This document shows, piece by piece, positions 9,290 through 19,031 of a DNA stretch of 64,000 nucleotides. The stretch lies in assembly GCA_903870145.1 (NCBI GenBank), contig CAIQBO010000030.1, positions 70,823-134,822 of the forward strand. The letters are read 5' to 3'. The stretch's first letter is position 1. Each line of letters begins with the position of its first letter. The position numbers and the translations under genes were made by a program. Origin of the DNA: an uncultured Burkholderiales bacterium. Its GTDB lineage: Bacteria > Pseudomonadota > Gammaproteobacteria > Burkholderiales > Burkholderiaceae_C. The notes under the pieces are model-generated. The model made no database searches and was not told where the DNA came from. It saw nothing but the letters and a program-made list of their open reading frames with translations.

Positions 9290-9295
9290 TATAAT
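9290..9295 (+). promoter_or_regulatory. Candidate -10 box of the rpsU promoter
   Basis: Perfect TATAAT in the context GACGCTATAATTTG, 137 bases before the rpsU ATG. The -35 region is poor. Transcription from here would give a leader of about 125 bases containing two hairpins. Confidence 0.5.
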
Positions 9296-9305
9296 TTGAG
9301 GCTTC

Positions 9306-9426
9306 ACTGGCAATCCTTCCGTCTGCCAAATACCAGTTCGTGACGGGGAAACCGCCGAAACTGAGGCTCAAGGGCTCGATCTTCCCTTTGGTTTTCAGTT
9401 GGCATATTTTGGAAACTTTGACCTCC
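9306..9426 (+). promoter_or_regulatory. Structured 5' leader of rpsU
   Basis: Two stems can be drawn. ACTGG (9306-9310) pairs with CCAGT (9333-9337). A composite hairpin has AACTGA (9359-9364) with TCAGTT (9395-9400), enclosing AAGGG (9370-9374) with CCCTT (9384-9388). The bases directly before the ATG read GACCTCC, which is like the 3' tail of 16S rRNA and the opposite of a Shine-Dalgarno sequence. Regulatory function is inferred. Confidence 0.45.
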
Positions 9427-9639
9427 ATGACCACCATTCGCGTGAAAGAAAACGAGCCGTTTGACGTTGCATTGCGACGCTTTAAGCGCACCATTGAGAA
9501 ACTCGGCCTGCTGACAGATCTGCGCGCCCGTGAGTTTTACGAGAAGCCCACGACAGAGCGCAAGCGTAAAAAATCAGCCGCTGTCAAACGTCATTACAAG
9601 CGTGTGCGCAGCATGCAACTGCCCAAGAAGCTGTTTTAA
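9427..9639 (+). CDS. rpsU: 30S ribosomal protein S21
   Basis: Small basic ribosomal protein at the platform near the anti-Shine-Dalgarno end of 16S rRNA, needed for initiation. It has 70 residues: [21 protein letters not shown], the [15 protein letters not shown] linker and the basic helix [10 protein letters not shown]. The start is the family start, yet it has no Shine-Dalgarno sequence. A strong terminator follows and then yqeY; dnaG and rpoD, often near rpsU, are absent here. Confidence 0.98.
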   Translation: MTTIRVKENEPFDVALRRFKRTIEKLGLLTDLRAREFYEKPTTERKRKKSAAVKRHYKRVRSMQLPKKLF

Positions 9640-9681
9640 GCTTCTGACACAGCATGGGCCCTTTTCATGGGGCCTGCGCAC

Positions 9682-9716
9682 AAGCCCGCTGGAGAATGCT
9701 CAGGCGGGCTTTTTTG
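9682..9716 (+). terminator. Rho-independent terminator after rpsU
   Basis: AAGCCCGC pairs with GCGGGCTT around a 14-base loop, and the 3' arm runs into TTTTTTGTTT. It lies between rpsU and yqeY, so yqeY is expressed either by readthrough or from a promoter within about 30 bases. Confidence 0.85.
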
Positions 9717-9744
9717 TTTCGAATCCAGAACCCAGGAGTTCACC

Positions 9745-10191
9745 ATGAGCCTCAAAGACCAGATCACCGAAGACATGAAAACGGCCATGCGCGCCAAAGA
9801 CAGCGAGCGCTTGGGCACCATTCGGTTGCTGCTCTCGGCCATGAAACAAAAAGAGGTGGACGAGCGCATCACTTTGGACGACGTGGCGGTGGTGGCCATC
9901 ATTGACAAGATGATCAAACAGCGCAAGGACTCGGTGGCCGCCTTTGAGTTGGCCAAGCGGCAAGACCTGGTCGACAAAGAAACGGCTGAAATTGGGGTTT
10001 TGCAGGCCTATCTGCCTGCGCGCATGTCACCCCAAGAACTCACGGCGGCCGTGCAAGCCATTGTTCTCAGCTTGGGCGCCAAGGGCCCTGGCGACATGGG
10101 CAAGGTCATGGGCGCGGTCAAGGCCCAATTGGCCGGCAAGGCCGACATGGGCCAAGTTTCAGCCGCAGTCAAAGCCGCATTGGCCGCTTAA
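9745..10191 (+). CDS. GatB/YqeY domain protein
   Basis: Free-standing 148-residue YqeY protein related to the C-terminal tRNA-interacting part of GatB. It shows the family start MSLKDQITEDMKTAMRAKD, IDKMIKQRKDSVAAFELAKRQDL and the C-terminal KGPGDMGKVMGAVKAQLAG. The role is thought to be linked to tRNA or translation but is not established. CAGGAG precedes the ATG. It follows rpsU, as in most proteobacteria, and its stop overlaps the stop of convergent pmbA by 4 bases. Confidence 0.92.
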   Translation: MSLKDQITEDMKTAMRAKDSERLGTIRLLLSAMKQKEVDERITLDDVAVVAIIDKMIKQRKDSVAAFELAKRQDLVDKETAEIGVLQAYLPARMSPQELTAAVQAIVLSLGAKGPGDMGKVMGAVKAQLAGKADMGQVSAAVKAALAA

Positions 10192-11603
10192 CTGCCCGCC
10201 ACCTTCATGCGATTGATCAGCACCGAACCGGTGGTTTTGGCGCCGTAGTTGTAGGTGTCGGCCCCCACGGCTTGGATGCCCTTGAACATGGTTTTCAAAT
10301 TGCCAGCGATGGTGATTTCATGAACAGGAAAGGCAATCTGGCCGTTTTCCACCCAATAACCGCTGGCGCCGCGCGAGTAGTCGCCTGTGACGTAGTTCAC
10401 GCCCGAGCCCATCAACTCAATGACGAACAAACCCGTGCCCAATTTTTGGAGCATGGCCGTCAGGTCGTCGCTGGGCTTGGTCAAGCGCGAGGTGAACGTT
10501 AAATTGTGTGAGCCCCCTGCATTGCCAGTGGTTTTCATGCCCAATTTGCGCGCCGAGTAGCTGCTCAAAAAATACCCTTGCACCCGCCCGCCCGAGACCA
10601 CATGACGGCTTTGCACTTTGACACCCTCGTCGTCAAAAGGTGAGCTGCCCTTGCCGCGCAGGATGTGCGGGTCTTCAAAAATGTCGATGTGCTGGGGAAA
10701 AACCAACTTGCCCAATGAGTCCGGCAGGAAACTGCTTTTGCGGTACAAAGCGCCGCCGCTGACCGCTTGAACAAAGCCCCCCAGCAAACCCGCGGCCAGG
10801 GGCGACTCGAACAAAACGGGGCATTCGGTCGTGGCAATTTTGCGGCTGCCCAACCGACTCAGAGCACGCTGCGCCGCATAACGCCCGACCGACTCGGGTG
10901 AGGCCATCTCGGGGGCGCTGCGCATCGAGGTGAACCACGCATCGCGCTGCATCTCGGCGTGTTTGCCAGGCAAAGCGGCAATCGGCGCGACCGACATGCT
11001 GTGGCGCGAACTGGCATAGCCACCCCTGAAACCATGGGTGTGGGCGCTGAAAAAATGGCTTTGCTGCGCCGAGACGCCCGCGCCTTCGCTGTTGGTGATG
11101 CGCCGGCTGGTCTGGAGTGCGGCCGCCTCGCAAGCCAGGGCCATTTCAGCGGCCTCCTTGCTGCTGACCGCCCAAGGGTAAAAAAGATCGAGTTCTGGGT
11201 GGTGCGTGGCGATGTCGGCCTCGTCTGGCAGACCCGACGTGGGGTCTTCTGCCGTAAACCGCGCAATGTCAAATGCAGCTTGCACCGTTTGGCGAATCGC
11301 TGCTTGAGAGAAATCCGAGGTGCTGGCGTTGCCCCGGCGATGGCCCACATAAACGCTCACGCCCAAAGACTTGTCGCGGTTGCGCTCGACGTTTTCCAGC
11401 TCACCCTTGCGCACGCTCACACTCAAGCCGCAGCCTTCTGAGGCCTCGGCCCCGGCATCGGTGGCGCCGAGTTTTTTTGCGTGCTTCAAGGCTGCGTCAA
11501 CCAGGCCCTCAAAGAAGTCCCGGCTGTAACTGAAGCCGTCATGGGCCTTGGCATGCGATGGTGCAGTGGCTTTGGCCAAAAGAGTCGATTTTTTTAAATT
11601 CAT
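10188..11603 (-). CDS. pmbA: Metalloprotease PmbA (TldE), TldD/PmbA family
   Basis: Inactive-type partner of the TldD/TldE heterodimeric metalloprotease, which in E. coli processes microcin B17 and degrades CcdA. It has 471 residues. Family features are SVRKGELENVERNRDKSLGVSVYVG at about 60-85 (split by variable positions), the SSRHSMSVAP region, KIATTECPVLFESPLAAGLLGGF at about 260-280, and the C-terminal GDYSRGASGYWVENG with FPVHEITIAGNL. It lacks the HExxxH zinc motif of TldD, as expected. tldD is not in the window. It diverges from darP. Confidence 0.93.
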   Translation of the reverse strand: MNLKKSTLLAKATAPSHAKAHDGFSYSRDFFEGLVDAALKHAKKLGATDAGAEASEGCGLSVSVRKGELENVERNRDKSLGVSVYVGHRRGNASTSDFSQAAIRQTVQAAFDIARFTAEDPTSGLPDEADIATHHPELDLFYPWAVSSKEAAEMALACEAAALQTSRRITNSEGAGVSAQQSHFFSAHTHGFRGGYASSRHSMSVAPIAALPGKHAEMQRDAWFTSMRSAPEMASPESVGRYAAQRALSRLGSRKIATTECPVLFESPLAAGLLGGFVQAVSGGALYRKSSFLPDSLGKLVFPQHIDIFEDPHILRGKGSSPFDDEGVKVQSRHVVSGGRVQGYFLSSYSARKLGMKTTGNAGGSHNLTFTSRLTKPSDDLTAMLQKLGTGLFVIELMGSGVNYVTGDYSRGASGYWVENGQIAFPVHEITIAGNLKTMFKGIQAVGADTYNYGAKTTGSVLINRMKVAGS

Positions 11604-11653
11604 GGTGGCGGCTATGATACTTGCCGCCCCGCTCTAAAGTATTCAACCCCACA

Positions 11654-12274
11654 ATGTCCCGTAAATTCAAAAAAGGTTATTTCGTTCAAGGTCAATTTGT
11701 TGCAGAAGGCAGCGAACTCGACCTTGAGCTCAAACGCGAACTCAAGGGCGGTGACGAGCCCAGCCGAACCGAGCTCAAAAGAGAAAGTGATGAGCTCCAA
11801 AAATTGGGTGAAAGCCTGCTTTTGCTGCGCCCAGACTTGATGACCAAACTGGATTTGTCCGAAAAGTTGAGCGACGCCATCGACCAAGCCAAGCACATCA
11901 CCAATTTTGAAGGCAAGCGCCGTCAAATGCAGTTCATCGGCAAATTGATGCGCAAGCTGGATGAGGCCGAATTGAGCGCTGTTCGAAGCGCTTTGAGCGA
12001 ACAAAGTCAAGGCAGTGCCGAAGAAACTTTGGCGCTGCATTTGTCTGAGCAATGGCGCGACCGCTTGATCGCAGACGACGCAGCCTGCGGCGAATGGTTG
12101 GAAAATTTTCCACAAACCGACACCCAGCAATTGCGCGCGCTGATCCGACAGGCTCGCAAAGACGCGCCGCCTGCCAGCGCTACTGCGATCTCGCAAGGCT
12201 TGGCCCCCAGGCAAAGCCGGGCTTACCGAGAGATCTTTCAACTGGTGCGCGCTGAACTGAGCGCCCCACAATGA
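11654..12274 (+). CDS. darP: Ribosome biogenesis factor DarP (YjgA, DUF615)
   Basis: A 206-residue protein of the DUF615 family, which promotes late assembly of the 50S subunit around helix 92 in E. coli. Recognisable are SRKFKKG at the start, SRTELKRESDELQKLGE, IDQAKHITNFEGKRRQMQFIGKLMR and ALIRQARKD. The ATG at 11654 was preferred over an upstream in-frame start at 11621, which adds a non-conserved extension. The stop overlaps the mog start by 4 bases (ATGA), suggesting coupling. Confidence 0.92.
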   Translation: MSRKFKKGYFVQGQFVAEGSELDLELKRELKGGDEPSRTELKRESDELQKLGESLLLLRPDLMTKLDLSEKLSDAIDQAKHITNFEGKRRQMQFIGKLMRKLDEAELSAVRSALSEQSQGSAEETLALHLSEQWRDRLIADDAACGEWLENFPQTDTQQLRALIRQARKDAPPASATAISQGLAPRQSRAYREIFQLVRAELSAPQ

Positions 12275-12885
12275 CCGACAACTTGAAAATAACCCCTGCC
12301 TACGACGCCATCAAAATTGGCATCGTCTCCATCAGCGATCGGGCCAGCACAGGGGTTTACGAAGACAAGGGCTTGCCCGCCTTGCAGGCTTGGCTCACGC
12401 AAGCACTTTGCAACCCGATTGAATTTCAAGCGCGCTTGATCCCTGACGAGAAAGAGCGCATCAGCGCCACCTTGATTGAACTGGTTGACCAAGCTTGCGC
12501 ATTGATTTTGACCACAGGCGGCACGGGGCCTGCCTTGCGCGACGTCACACCCGAGGCCACACTGGCGGTGGCCGACAAAGAAATGCCCGGCTTTGGCGAG
12601 CAAATGCGTCAAATCAGTTTGAAGTTTGTGCCAACCGCCATTTTGTCGCGGCAAGTCGCCGTGATCCGAGGCCAAAGTTTGATCATCAATTTGCCCGGGC
12701 AGCCCAAGTCCATTGCAGAAACTTTAGAAGGTCTCAAGGACGATCAAGGCCAACAAATTGTGCACGGCATCTTTGCGGCAGTGCCCTATTGCATTGACTT
12801 GATCGGGGGGCCTTATTTGGAAACCCACGAGGCGGTCTGCAAAGCCTTTCGGCCTAAAAGCGCTGTTCGTCCACCCCGCGCTTGA
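12271..12885 (+). CDS. mog: Molybdopterin adenylyltransferase Mog
   Basis: Activates molybdopterin by adenylylation before molybdenum insertion in cofactor biosynthesis. It has 204 residues of MoaB/Mog fold, with KIGIVSISDRASTGVYEDKG near residue 15, LILTTGGTGPALRDVTPEAT near 78 (the MPT-binding motif) and LIINLPGQPKSIAETLEG near 133. No other molybdenum-cofactor genes lie in the window. Translationally coupled to darP. Confidence 0.94.
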   Translation: MTDNLKITPAYDAIKIGIVSISDRASTGVYEDKGLPALQAWLTQALCNPIEFQARLIPDEKERISATLIELVDQACALILTTGGTGPALRDVTPEATLAVADKEMPGFGEQMRQISLKFVPTAILSRQVAVIRGQSLIINLPGQPKSIAETLEGLKDDQGQQIVHGIFAAVPYCIDLIGGPYLETHEAVCKAFRPKSAVRPPRA

Positions 12886-12907
12886 GCCATTTGCTGGAGG
12901 CACGGGC

Positions 12908-13675
12908 TTATTTGCCCACCAATTGGTTCAACCGATCGGCTTCAAAAGTTTCGGTTTTGGCCGCATCGCCAGGCATCTGAACAGTTTGCGCACCCGTCAT
13001 TTTTTCCAAGGCTTGCCAGAGCATGGCAATTTGGTGCTCTTGGCCAGCCGCGTTGTCGATCAAGCCGCGCAGGGCTTGCGACAAGGGGTCGTCGTTTTGC
13101 GTGACACCATAAGCTGAAAACCCCATCTTGGAAGCTGTAGCTTCGCGCTTCACGTCGGCCTGCGCCTCAATGATGCGCGCCGGGTTGCCCACTGCCGTGG
13201 CCCCTGCCGGCACAGGCTTGGTGACCACCGCATTGGAGCCAATTTTGGCGCCATCACCCACCAAAAACCCGCCCAACACTTTGGCGCCAGCGCCCACCAC
13301 CACATCGGCGCCCAAGGTGGGGTGTCGTTTGGCCCCTTTGTACAAAGCAGTGCCGCCCAATGTCACGCCGTGGTAGACCGTGCAACCATCCCCAATGACG
13401 GCGGTCTCACCAATCACGATGCCCGTGCCGTGGTCAAAAAAAACGCGCTGACCGATCTGGGCGCCCGGGTGAACTTCAATGCCAGTGAAAAAACGAGAAA
13501 AATTTGAAATGAAACGGCCCAACCATTTGAATTCAAAACACCAACACGCATGGGCCAAGCGGTGCATCACCACCGCATGAAAACCAGGGTAACAAGTCAC
13601 CACCTCCCAAGCGCTGCGTGCAGCGGGGTCGCGGTCCAAAATGCATTGAATGTCTGAGCGTATACGGTTGAACAT
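12908..13675 (-). CDS. cysE: Serine O-acetyltransferase
   Basis: First step of cysteine synthesis: L-serine plus acetyl-CoA to O-acetylserine. It has 255 residues. The short N-terminal helical domain is of the betaproteobacterial and plant-like type. The left-handed beta-helix has hexapeptide repeats, with the catalytic His in FDHGTGIVIGETAVIGDG and YHGVTLGGTALYKGAKRHPTL near residue 120. NAVVTKPVPAGATAVGNPARI ends the catalytic core. Residues after about 190 are a variable tail that could include the cysteine-sensing end. Confidence 0.93.
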   Translation of the reverse strand: MFNRIRSDIQCILDRDPAARSAWEVVTCYPGFHAVVMHRLAHACWCFEFKWLGRFISNFSRFFTGIEVHPGAQIGQRVFFDHGTGIVIGETAVIGDGCTVYHGVTLGGTALYKGAKRHPTLGADVVVGAGAKVLGGFLVGDGAKIGSNAVVTKPVPAGATAVGNPARIIEAQADVKREATASKMGFSAYGVTQNDDPLSQALRGLIDNAAGQEHQIAMLWQALEKMTGAQTVQMPGDAAKTETFEADRLNQLVGK

Positions 13676-13699
13676 AGGCTTTCTCTGGAGACACTGAGT

Positions 13700-14488
13700 C
13701 TACCGTTTCAAGTTGGCTGCTTGACTCATCGCTTTGGCAACACCTCTGAGAATGTGGATTTCTTCTGGACTCAAACCAGCCCGGTTAAAAAGCTGATTCA
13801 AACGGGGCATGAGTTTTTTGGGGGCCAAGGGGTCTAAAAACCCAATGTCTGTCAATGCGCGCTCCCAATGTGCCAACAAGCCAGCCACCTGCGCCGCGTC
13901 GGCCAACTCTGGCGCAGCAGTCGCATCATTCACCGCATAACCACCCAGGGCCAAACGCCATTCGTACGCGATCAACTGCACGGCAGCAGCCAAATTCAAG
14001 GAGCCAAACTGGGGGTTGGTGGGAATCGACAAGGCCACATGGCAACGGTAGACGTCCTCGTTTTTCATGCCAAAGCGTTCTGAACCGAACAAAAAAGCCA
14101 TGGACACATCAGGCACAGTCGGTGCACTGACCCCTAGGTCGGTGCCGGGACAAGCGAGCAATGCGGCACCATCATGGCGTGCCAACAGTTGCTCAAAGTG
14201 GTCTCGTGGTGATCGCGTAGGTGGGCCAAAATCACGCGGCGTCATGGCAGTTGCACACAAGTGCATGACCCCGTCCAGCGCTTCATCCAAGGTGTCCACA
14301 ATGCGGGTGCGATCGAGCACATCGTTGGCCCCACTGGCGCGTTGTATGGTTTCCTCTTTGCGCAGCACATTGGCAAAGCGCGGGGCCACCAGCACCAATT
14401 CGTCAAAGCCCATGACTTTCAAAGCTCGCGCGGCGGCCCCGACGTTGCCCGGATGGCTGGTTTCAATCAATATAAAACGGGTTTTCAT
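13700..14488 (-). CDS. trmJ: tRNA/rRNA methyltransferase, TrmJ-like (SpoU family)
   Basis: SAM-dependent 2'-O-ribose methyltransferase with SPOUT knot, 262 residues from the ATG at 14488. Typical blocks are FILIETSHPGNVGAAARALKVMGF at the start (broken by usual variation), FLFGSERFGMKNEDVYRCHV at about 145, and the knot-forming IPTNPQFGSLNLAAAVQLIAYE. TrmJ modifies position 32 of several tRNAs. An upstream in-frame start at 14542 was rejected. It diverges from suhB, an arrangement frequent in betaproteobacteria. Confidence 0.9.
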   Translation of the reverse strand: MKTRFILIETSHPGNVGAAARALKVMGFDELVLVAPRFANVLRKEETIQRASGANDVLDRTRIVDTLDEALDGVMHLCATAMTPRDFGPPTRSPRDHFEQLLARHDGAALLACPGTDLGVSAPTVPDVSMAFLFGSERFGMKNEDVYRCHVALSIPTNPQFGSLNLAAAVQLIAYEWRLALGGYAVNDATAAPELADAAQVAGLLAHWERALTDIGFLDPLAPKKLMPRLNQLFNRAGLSPEEIHILRGVAKAMSQAANLKR

Positions 14489-14623
14489 AGACCTCGATTG
14501 TCCCAGTTCTGGCCAACCGAATCCGCCAAGGAGGGCCGTCACAGCCTTGCCGTTTGTTTTCGTGGGAAAATACGCCTTTAACCCCCGTCATCGCACGGGG
14601 GCTAGTCTGGCTCTTCAAAATTT

Positions 14624-15505
14624 ATGTCGCCCAATATCCATCCCATGCTCAATGTGGCCATCAAGGCTGCACGCGCCGCAGGCGCCATCATCAACCGCGC
14701 CGCGCTGGACGTGGAAGCGGTCCGAATTTCACAAAAACAAGTCAACGACTTTGTGACCGAAGTCGACTTGGCCAGCGAACACGCCATCATTGACACCTTG
14801 CTCAGCGCCTACCCGCACCACGGTATTTCGGCAGAAGAGTCCGGCAGCAAGCATGGCGACCCCAACGCAGACCACATCTGGATCATCGACCCGCTGGATG
14901 GCACCACCAATTTCATTCACGGCTTTCCCATTTACTGCGTCAGCATTGCGCTGAGCGTGCAAGGCAAAATTGAGCAAGCGGTGGTCTATGATCCATCGCG
15001 CAACGATTTGTTCACCGCCACCAAAGGGCGCGGGGCCTACGTCAACGATCGGCGCCTGCGCACCAGCAAACGCACGCAGTTGCACGAGTGCCTGATTTCA
15101 ACCGGCTTTCCGTTTCGCCCAGGCGACAACTTCAACCAATACCTGCGCATGATGGGCGACGTCATGCAGCGCACTTCGGGCCTGCGCCGCCCGGGCGCTG
15201 CGGCGCTGGATTTGGCCTATGTGGCAGCGGGTTTTACCGACGGTTTTTTTGAAACAGGCCTGCAGCCTTGGGACATTGCAGCGGGCTCTTTGCTGGTCAC
15301 TGAAGCGGGTGGCCTGGTGGGTAACTTCACGGGCGACGCCGACTTTTTAGAACAAAAAGAATGCTTGGCCGGAACGCCAAAAATTTACGGCCAGCTCGTT
15401 GGCATTTTGAGCAAGTACAGCAAGTTTGCCAGCGCGGGTGAAAAGGCTGCATTGCAAGATGCAGCATCGCTCGTGGCTTTAGCACCCCCTCAAGATCCAA
15501 CCTAA
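14624..15505 (+). CDS. suhB: Inositol monophosphatase family protein (SuhB-like)
   Basis: Mg2+-dependent phosphatase fold of 293 residues. Metal-binding motifs are complete: AEESG near 70, [15 protein letters not shown] at about 88-102, and the second Asp in [16 protein letters not shown] near 220. In E. coli SuhB also acts with NusA/B/G in rRNA antitermination, so the phosphatase may not be its main task. It ends 3 bases before the mutS start and is probably co-transcribed with it. Confidence 0.93.
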   Translation: MSPNIHPMLNVAIKAARAAGAIINRAALDVEAVRISQKQVNDFVTEVDLASEHAIIDTLLSAYPHHGISAEESGSKHGDPNADHIWIIDPLDGTTNFIHGFPIYCVSIALSVQGKIEQAVVYDPSRNDLFTATKGRGAYVNDRRLRTSKRTQLHECLISTGFPFRPGDNFNQYLRMMGDVMQRTSGLRRPGAAALDLAYVAAGFTDGFFETGLQPWDIAAGSLLVTEAGGLVGNFTGDADFLEQKECLAGTPKIYGQLVGILSKYSKFASAGEKAALQDAASLVALAPPQDPT

Positions 15506-15508
15506 GCC

Positions 15509-18169
15509 ATGAAAGCTGCGCTCGACCTGAGTGCCCACACCCCCATGATGCAGCAGTACCTGGGCATCAAGGCGGAGTTTCCCGACACCTTGGTGTTCTA
15601 CCGCATGGGTGATTTTTACGAATTGTTTTTTGCCGACGCTGAAAAAGCCGCAGGCATGCTCGACATCACCTTGACCCACCGTGGGCAAACGGCAGGCCAA
15701 CCCATCCCCATGGCGGGCGTGCCTTTTCACTCGGTAGAAACTTACCTGGCGCGTTTGATCAAACTGGGTGAATCGGTGGCCATTTGTGAGCAAATCGGCG
15801 ATGTAGCCACGAGCAAAGGGCCTGTTGAGCGCAAAGTGCTGCGCGTGGTCACACCTGGCACCTTGACCGATACCGCGCTGCTGTCGGACAAAACCGAATC
15901 CATCTTATTGGCCTTGCACACGGGGCCCCGCAACAGCTGCGGGCTGGCATGGGTCAGCGTCACGCAAGGCGTGCTGCACTTGGCCCAATGCAGCCCAGAC
16001 AAACTGAGCGATTGGCTCGAACGCATCGCCCCCAGTGAGTTGTTGGTCAGTGCCGGGATCACGCCGCGCTTTGAACAAGAACTCAAAACTTTGCGCCTCG
16101 GTCAACGAGGCGCGCCGCTGTCTTTGACACTGCGCCCTGATTTTCAATTTGACACAGGCTTGGGTCTTCGCAAATTATTGGCACAACTGCAAGTGGCCAG
16201 TTTGGCTGCATGGGAGGCGCAAGATTTGGTCCACGCGCACGCCGCTGCGGCCGCATTGCTGACCTACGCCGAGCACACACAAGGGCGCTCGTTGCCGCAT
16301 GTGATGCAACTCAAAGTGCAAAAGGCCGACGATTTGATCGACCTGCCCAGCAGCACTCGGCGCAATTTAGAGTTGACGCAAACACTGCGTGGGGAGGATG
16401 CTCCCACTTTATTTTCCCTGATCGACACCTGCATGACCGGCATGGGCAGTCGCCAGCTCAAAGACTGGCTGCTCTCACCATCTCGCGCGCGCGACACGGC
16501 CATGCTCAGGTTAGAAGCGATTGCGCTATTGAGTCAGAACAGCGGTCAGGCCGCACAAGGCCAGCGCATGTGGGCCCTGCTGCGTGAACAACTCAAGGGG
16601 GCAAGCGATGTGGAGCGGATCACAGCGCGCATAGCCCTGCGGCAAGTTCGTCCACGCGAATTGGTAGCGCTTAAAAATGCATTGCGCAAGGCATCCACCT
16701 TGTCTCAATCCTTGCACGCAGGGCTGGGCCATTTGCCAGCAGCCCCCTTGTTAGGCGAGATTCACCAAGCCTTGCTGCCTCCTGTGGGCTTGGGTGAAAT
16801 GCTGCAACAAGCTTTGCAGGAAGAGCCCTCCAATTTGATTCGCGATGGCGGTGTGATGGCCGATGGCCTGGACAGCGAGTTGGACGAATTGCGCGGCATT
16901 CAAACCCATTGCGACTCATTTTTACTGGACTTGGAAACCCGCGAAAAAGCCCGCACCGGCATTGCCAACTTGCGCGTGCAATTCAACAAAGTGCATGGCT
17001 TTTACATCGAGGTCACGCAGGGTCAACTCGACAAAGTGCCAGACGATTACAGACGCCGGCAAACCCTTAAAAATGCCGAACGATTTATCACACCCGAGCT
17101 CAAAGCCTTTGAAGACAAAGCCTTGTCAGCCCAAGAGCGCGCCCTGGCACGTGAAAAATTCTTATACGAAGCCTTGCTCGATGCATTGCAAGCCCACATT
17201 CCCGCCTTGAGCCGTTTGGCCCAAGCCATGGCGCAGTTAGACGCCTTGTGTGCTTTGACCGAACGCGCTGTGACTTTGAACTGGTGTGCGCCGCAATTCA
17301 CTTTAGAGCCTTGCATTGAAATTCGAGGTGGGCGTCACCCGGTGGTGCAAGCGCGCTTGGCTGAAACCTCTGGCGGCAGTTTCATCGCCAACGACTGCTT
17401 GCTGCACGGCAAGCAGCGCATGCAAGTCATCACTGGCCCAAACATGGGCGGCAAGTCCACGTACATGCGCCAAGTGGCCTTGATCGTGCTGTTGGCCAGC
17501 ATCGGCAGCCATGTTCCCGCCAGCAGTTGCCGCTTAGGGCCGATCGACGCCATTCACACCCGCATCGGCGCTGCCGACGATTTGGCCAACGCGCAATCGA
17601 CCTTCATGCTCGAGATGACCGAGGCTGCCCAAATTTTGCATGCTGCAACGCCCTGCTCTTTGGTGCTCATGGACGAAATTGGCCGCGGCACCTCGACCTT
17701 TGACGGACTGGCCTTGGCCAGTGGCATTGCCACGCATTTGCACGACAAAACACAGGCCTTCGCTTTGTTTGCCACGCACTACTTTGAGTTGACAAAGTTT
17801 CCTGCTGCGCACCACGCGGCCATGAACATGCATGTCAGCGCGGCCGAGTCTGGCAACACCATTGTGTTTTTGCACGAATTACAAGCTGGCCCAGCCAGCA
17901 AAAGTTATGGCGTGCAAGTGGCCCGATTGGCCGGTATACCCACAGGTGTTTTGAACCACGCCAAACACGCCCTGTCGGCCTTGGAAGCGGGCGCCAACGA
18001 AAGTCAAGTGCAAGTAGATTTGTTCGCGCCGCCCCCAGCCGACCAGGTTGCAGGGCCATCCCCTCTTGAAGCTGCTTTAGACCAAATGGACCCCGATGCC
18101 CTGAGCCCGCGTGAAGCTTTGGAGGCCTTGTACGCCCTGCATCGCTTGATGAAGCGCTCAGCGCACTGA
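15509..18169 (+). CDS. mutS: DNA mismatch repair protein MutS
   Basis: Mismatch recognition ATPase of 886 residues. The N-terminal mismatch-binding FYE motif is at residues 36-38 in [12 protein letters not shown]. Connector, lever and clamp domains follow, then the ABC ATPase with Walker [10 protein letters not shown] at 643-651, [10 protein letters not shown], Walker [18 protein letters not shown] and the ATHYFEL switch. The C-terminal dimer/tetramer region ends in the short helix [13 protein letters not shown]. Confidence 0.98.
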   Translation: MKAALDLSAHTPMMQQYLGIKAEFPDTLVFYRMGDFYELFFADAEKAAGMLDITLTHRGQTAGQPIPMAGVPFHSVETYLARLIKLGESVAICEQIGDVATSKGPVERKVLRVVTPGTLTDTALLSDKTESILLALHTGPRNSCGLAWVSVTQGVLHLAQCSPDKLSDWLERIAPSELLVSAGITPRFEQELKTLRLGQRGAPLSLTLRPDFQFDTGLGLRKLLAQLQVASLAAWEAQDLVHAHAAAAALLTYAEHTQGRSLPHVMQLKVQKADDLIDLPSSTRRNLELTQTLRGEDAPTLFSLIDTCMTGMGSRQLKDWLLSPSRARDTAMLRLEAIALLSQNSGQAAQGQRMWALLREQLKGASDVERITARIALRQVRPRELVALKNALRKASTLSQSLHAGLGHLPAAPLLGEIHQALLPPVGLGEMLQQALQEEPSNLIRDGGVMADGLDSELDELRGIQTHCDSFLLDLETREKARTGIANLRVQFNKVHGFYIEVTQGQLDKVPDDYRRRQTLKNAERFITPELKAFEDKALSAQERALAREKFLYEALLDALQAHIPALSRLAQAMAQLDALCALTERAVTLNWCAPQFTLEPCIEIRGGRHPVVQARLAETSGGSFIANDCLLHGKQRMQVITGPNMGGKSTYMRQVALIVLLASIGSHVPASSCRLGPIDAIHTRIGAADDLANAQSTFMLEMTEAAQILHAATPCSLVLMDEIGRGTSTFDGLALASGIATHLHDKTQAFALFATHYFELTKFPAAHHAAMNMHVSAAESGNTIVFLHELQAGPASKSYGVQVARLAGIPTGVLNHAKHALSALEAGANESQVQVDLFAPPPADQVAGPSPLEAALDQMDPDALSPREALEALYALHRLMKRSAH

Positions 18170-18206
18170 GCACAACCCGATCACCCACAGCAACTGAGAG
18201 AGCAGC

Positions 18207-19031
18207 ATGACCTACTGTGTCGCCATCAAAACCCACGCCGGCTTGGTCTTTTTGTCCGACTCACGCACCAATGCGGGCCTGGACATGATCAGCACTTACC
18301 GCAAGATGATCATTTATGAAAAGCCTGGCGAGCGTTTCATGGTCTTGCTCTCGGCTGGCAATTTGAGTGTCTCGCAATCGGTCCGGGAAATGCTGCAAGT
18401 TGAGAAAATTTCTGACCATGAGGGCAGCGAGCCCATTACCATTTGGAATGCAAAAAGCATGTTTGATGCAGCGCGTGTTTTGGGCGCTGCCGTGCGGCAT
18501 GTGCACGAGCGTGATGCAACCGCACTCAAAGCCAGTGGCGTTGATTTCAATGTGTCGATGATTTTTGGTGGCCAAATTGCAGGCGAAGGCATGCGGCTTT
18601 TTCAAATTTATTCACCCGGCAATTTCATTGAAGCCACCGCTGAGACGCCTTACTTTCAAATCGGCGAATCGAAATACGGAAAGCCGGTACTTGACCGTGT
18701 TATCACGCCCGAGACGCCCCTAGACGAAGCGGCCAAATGCGCATTGGTCTCGATGGACTCCACACTCAAGTCGAATTTATCAGTCGGCCTGCCCTTGGAC
18801 ATGGTGGTCTATGAAGTGGGCCGCCTCCAAAGCGACCGAGTGGTCTGCATTGACGAGCACAACCCTTACTTCAACATGCTGCGCGATAATTGGGGGCAAA
18901 AATTGCGCGCGATGTTCGACAGTTTGGAAGACCCCGTGTGGGACAGCAAAGCCACCCCCATCCCCTTGCGAACCCACAGCCGCAATCCGCCTTTGAAGAA
19001 AATTTCCACGCCCGAAGAAAAATTAATTTAA
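18207..19031 (+). CDS. Anbu-type proteasome-related N-terminal nucleophile hydrolase
   Basis: A 274-residue protein resembling the ancestral beta subunit (Anbu) of the proteasome superfamily. After removal of Met the first residue is Thr, the expected nucleophile. Asp17 lies in LSDSRTN and a Lys at about mature position 32 in STYRKM, matching the Thr-Asp-Lys catalytic set. FMVLLSAGNLSVSQSV is a family landmark. The last 35 residues look disordered and basic. Anbu proteins form dodecameric open rings; substrates are unknown. The usual partner genes (ATP-grasp, alpha-E and transglutaminase-like proteins) are not next to it; instead it follows mutS and overlaps an alpha/beta hydrolase by one base (TAATG). 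Confidence 0.88.
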   Translation: MTYCVAIKTHAGLVFLSDSRTNAGLDMISTYRKMIIYEKPGERFMVLLSAGNLSVSQSVREMLQVEKISDHEGSEPITIWNAKSMFDAARVLGAAVRHVHERDATALKASGVDFNVSMIFGGQIAGEGMRLFQIYSPGNFIEATAETPYFQIGESKYGKPVLDRVITPETPLDEAAKCALVSMDSTLKSNLSVGLPLDMVVYEVGRLQSDRVVCIDEHNPYFNMLRDNWGQKLRAMFDSLEDPVWDSKATPIPLRTHSRNPPLKKISTPEEKLI

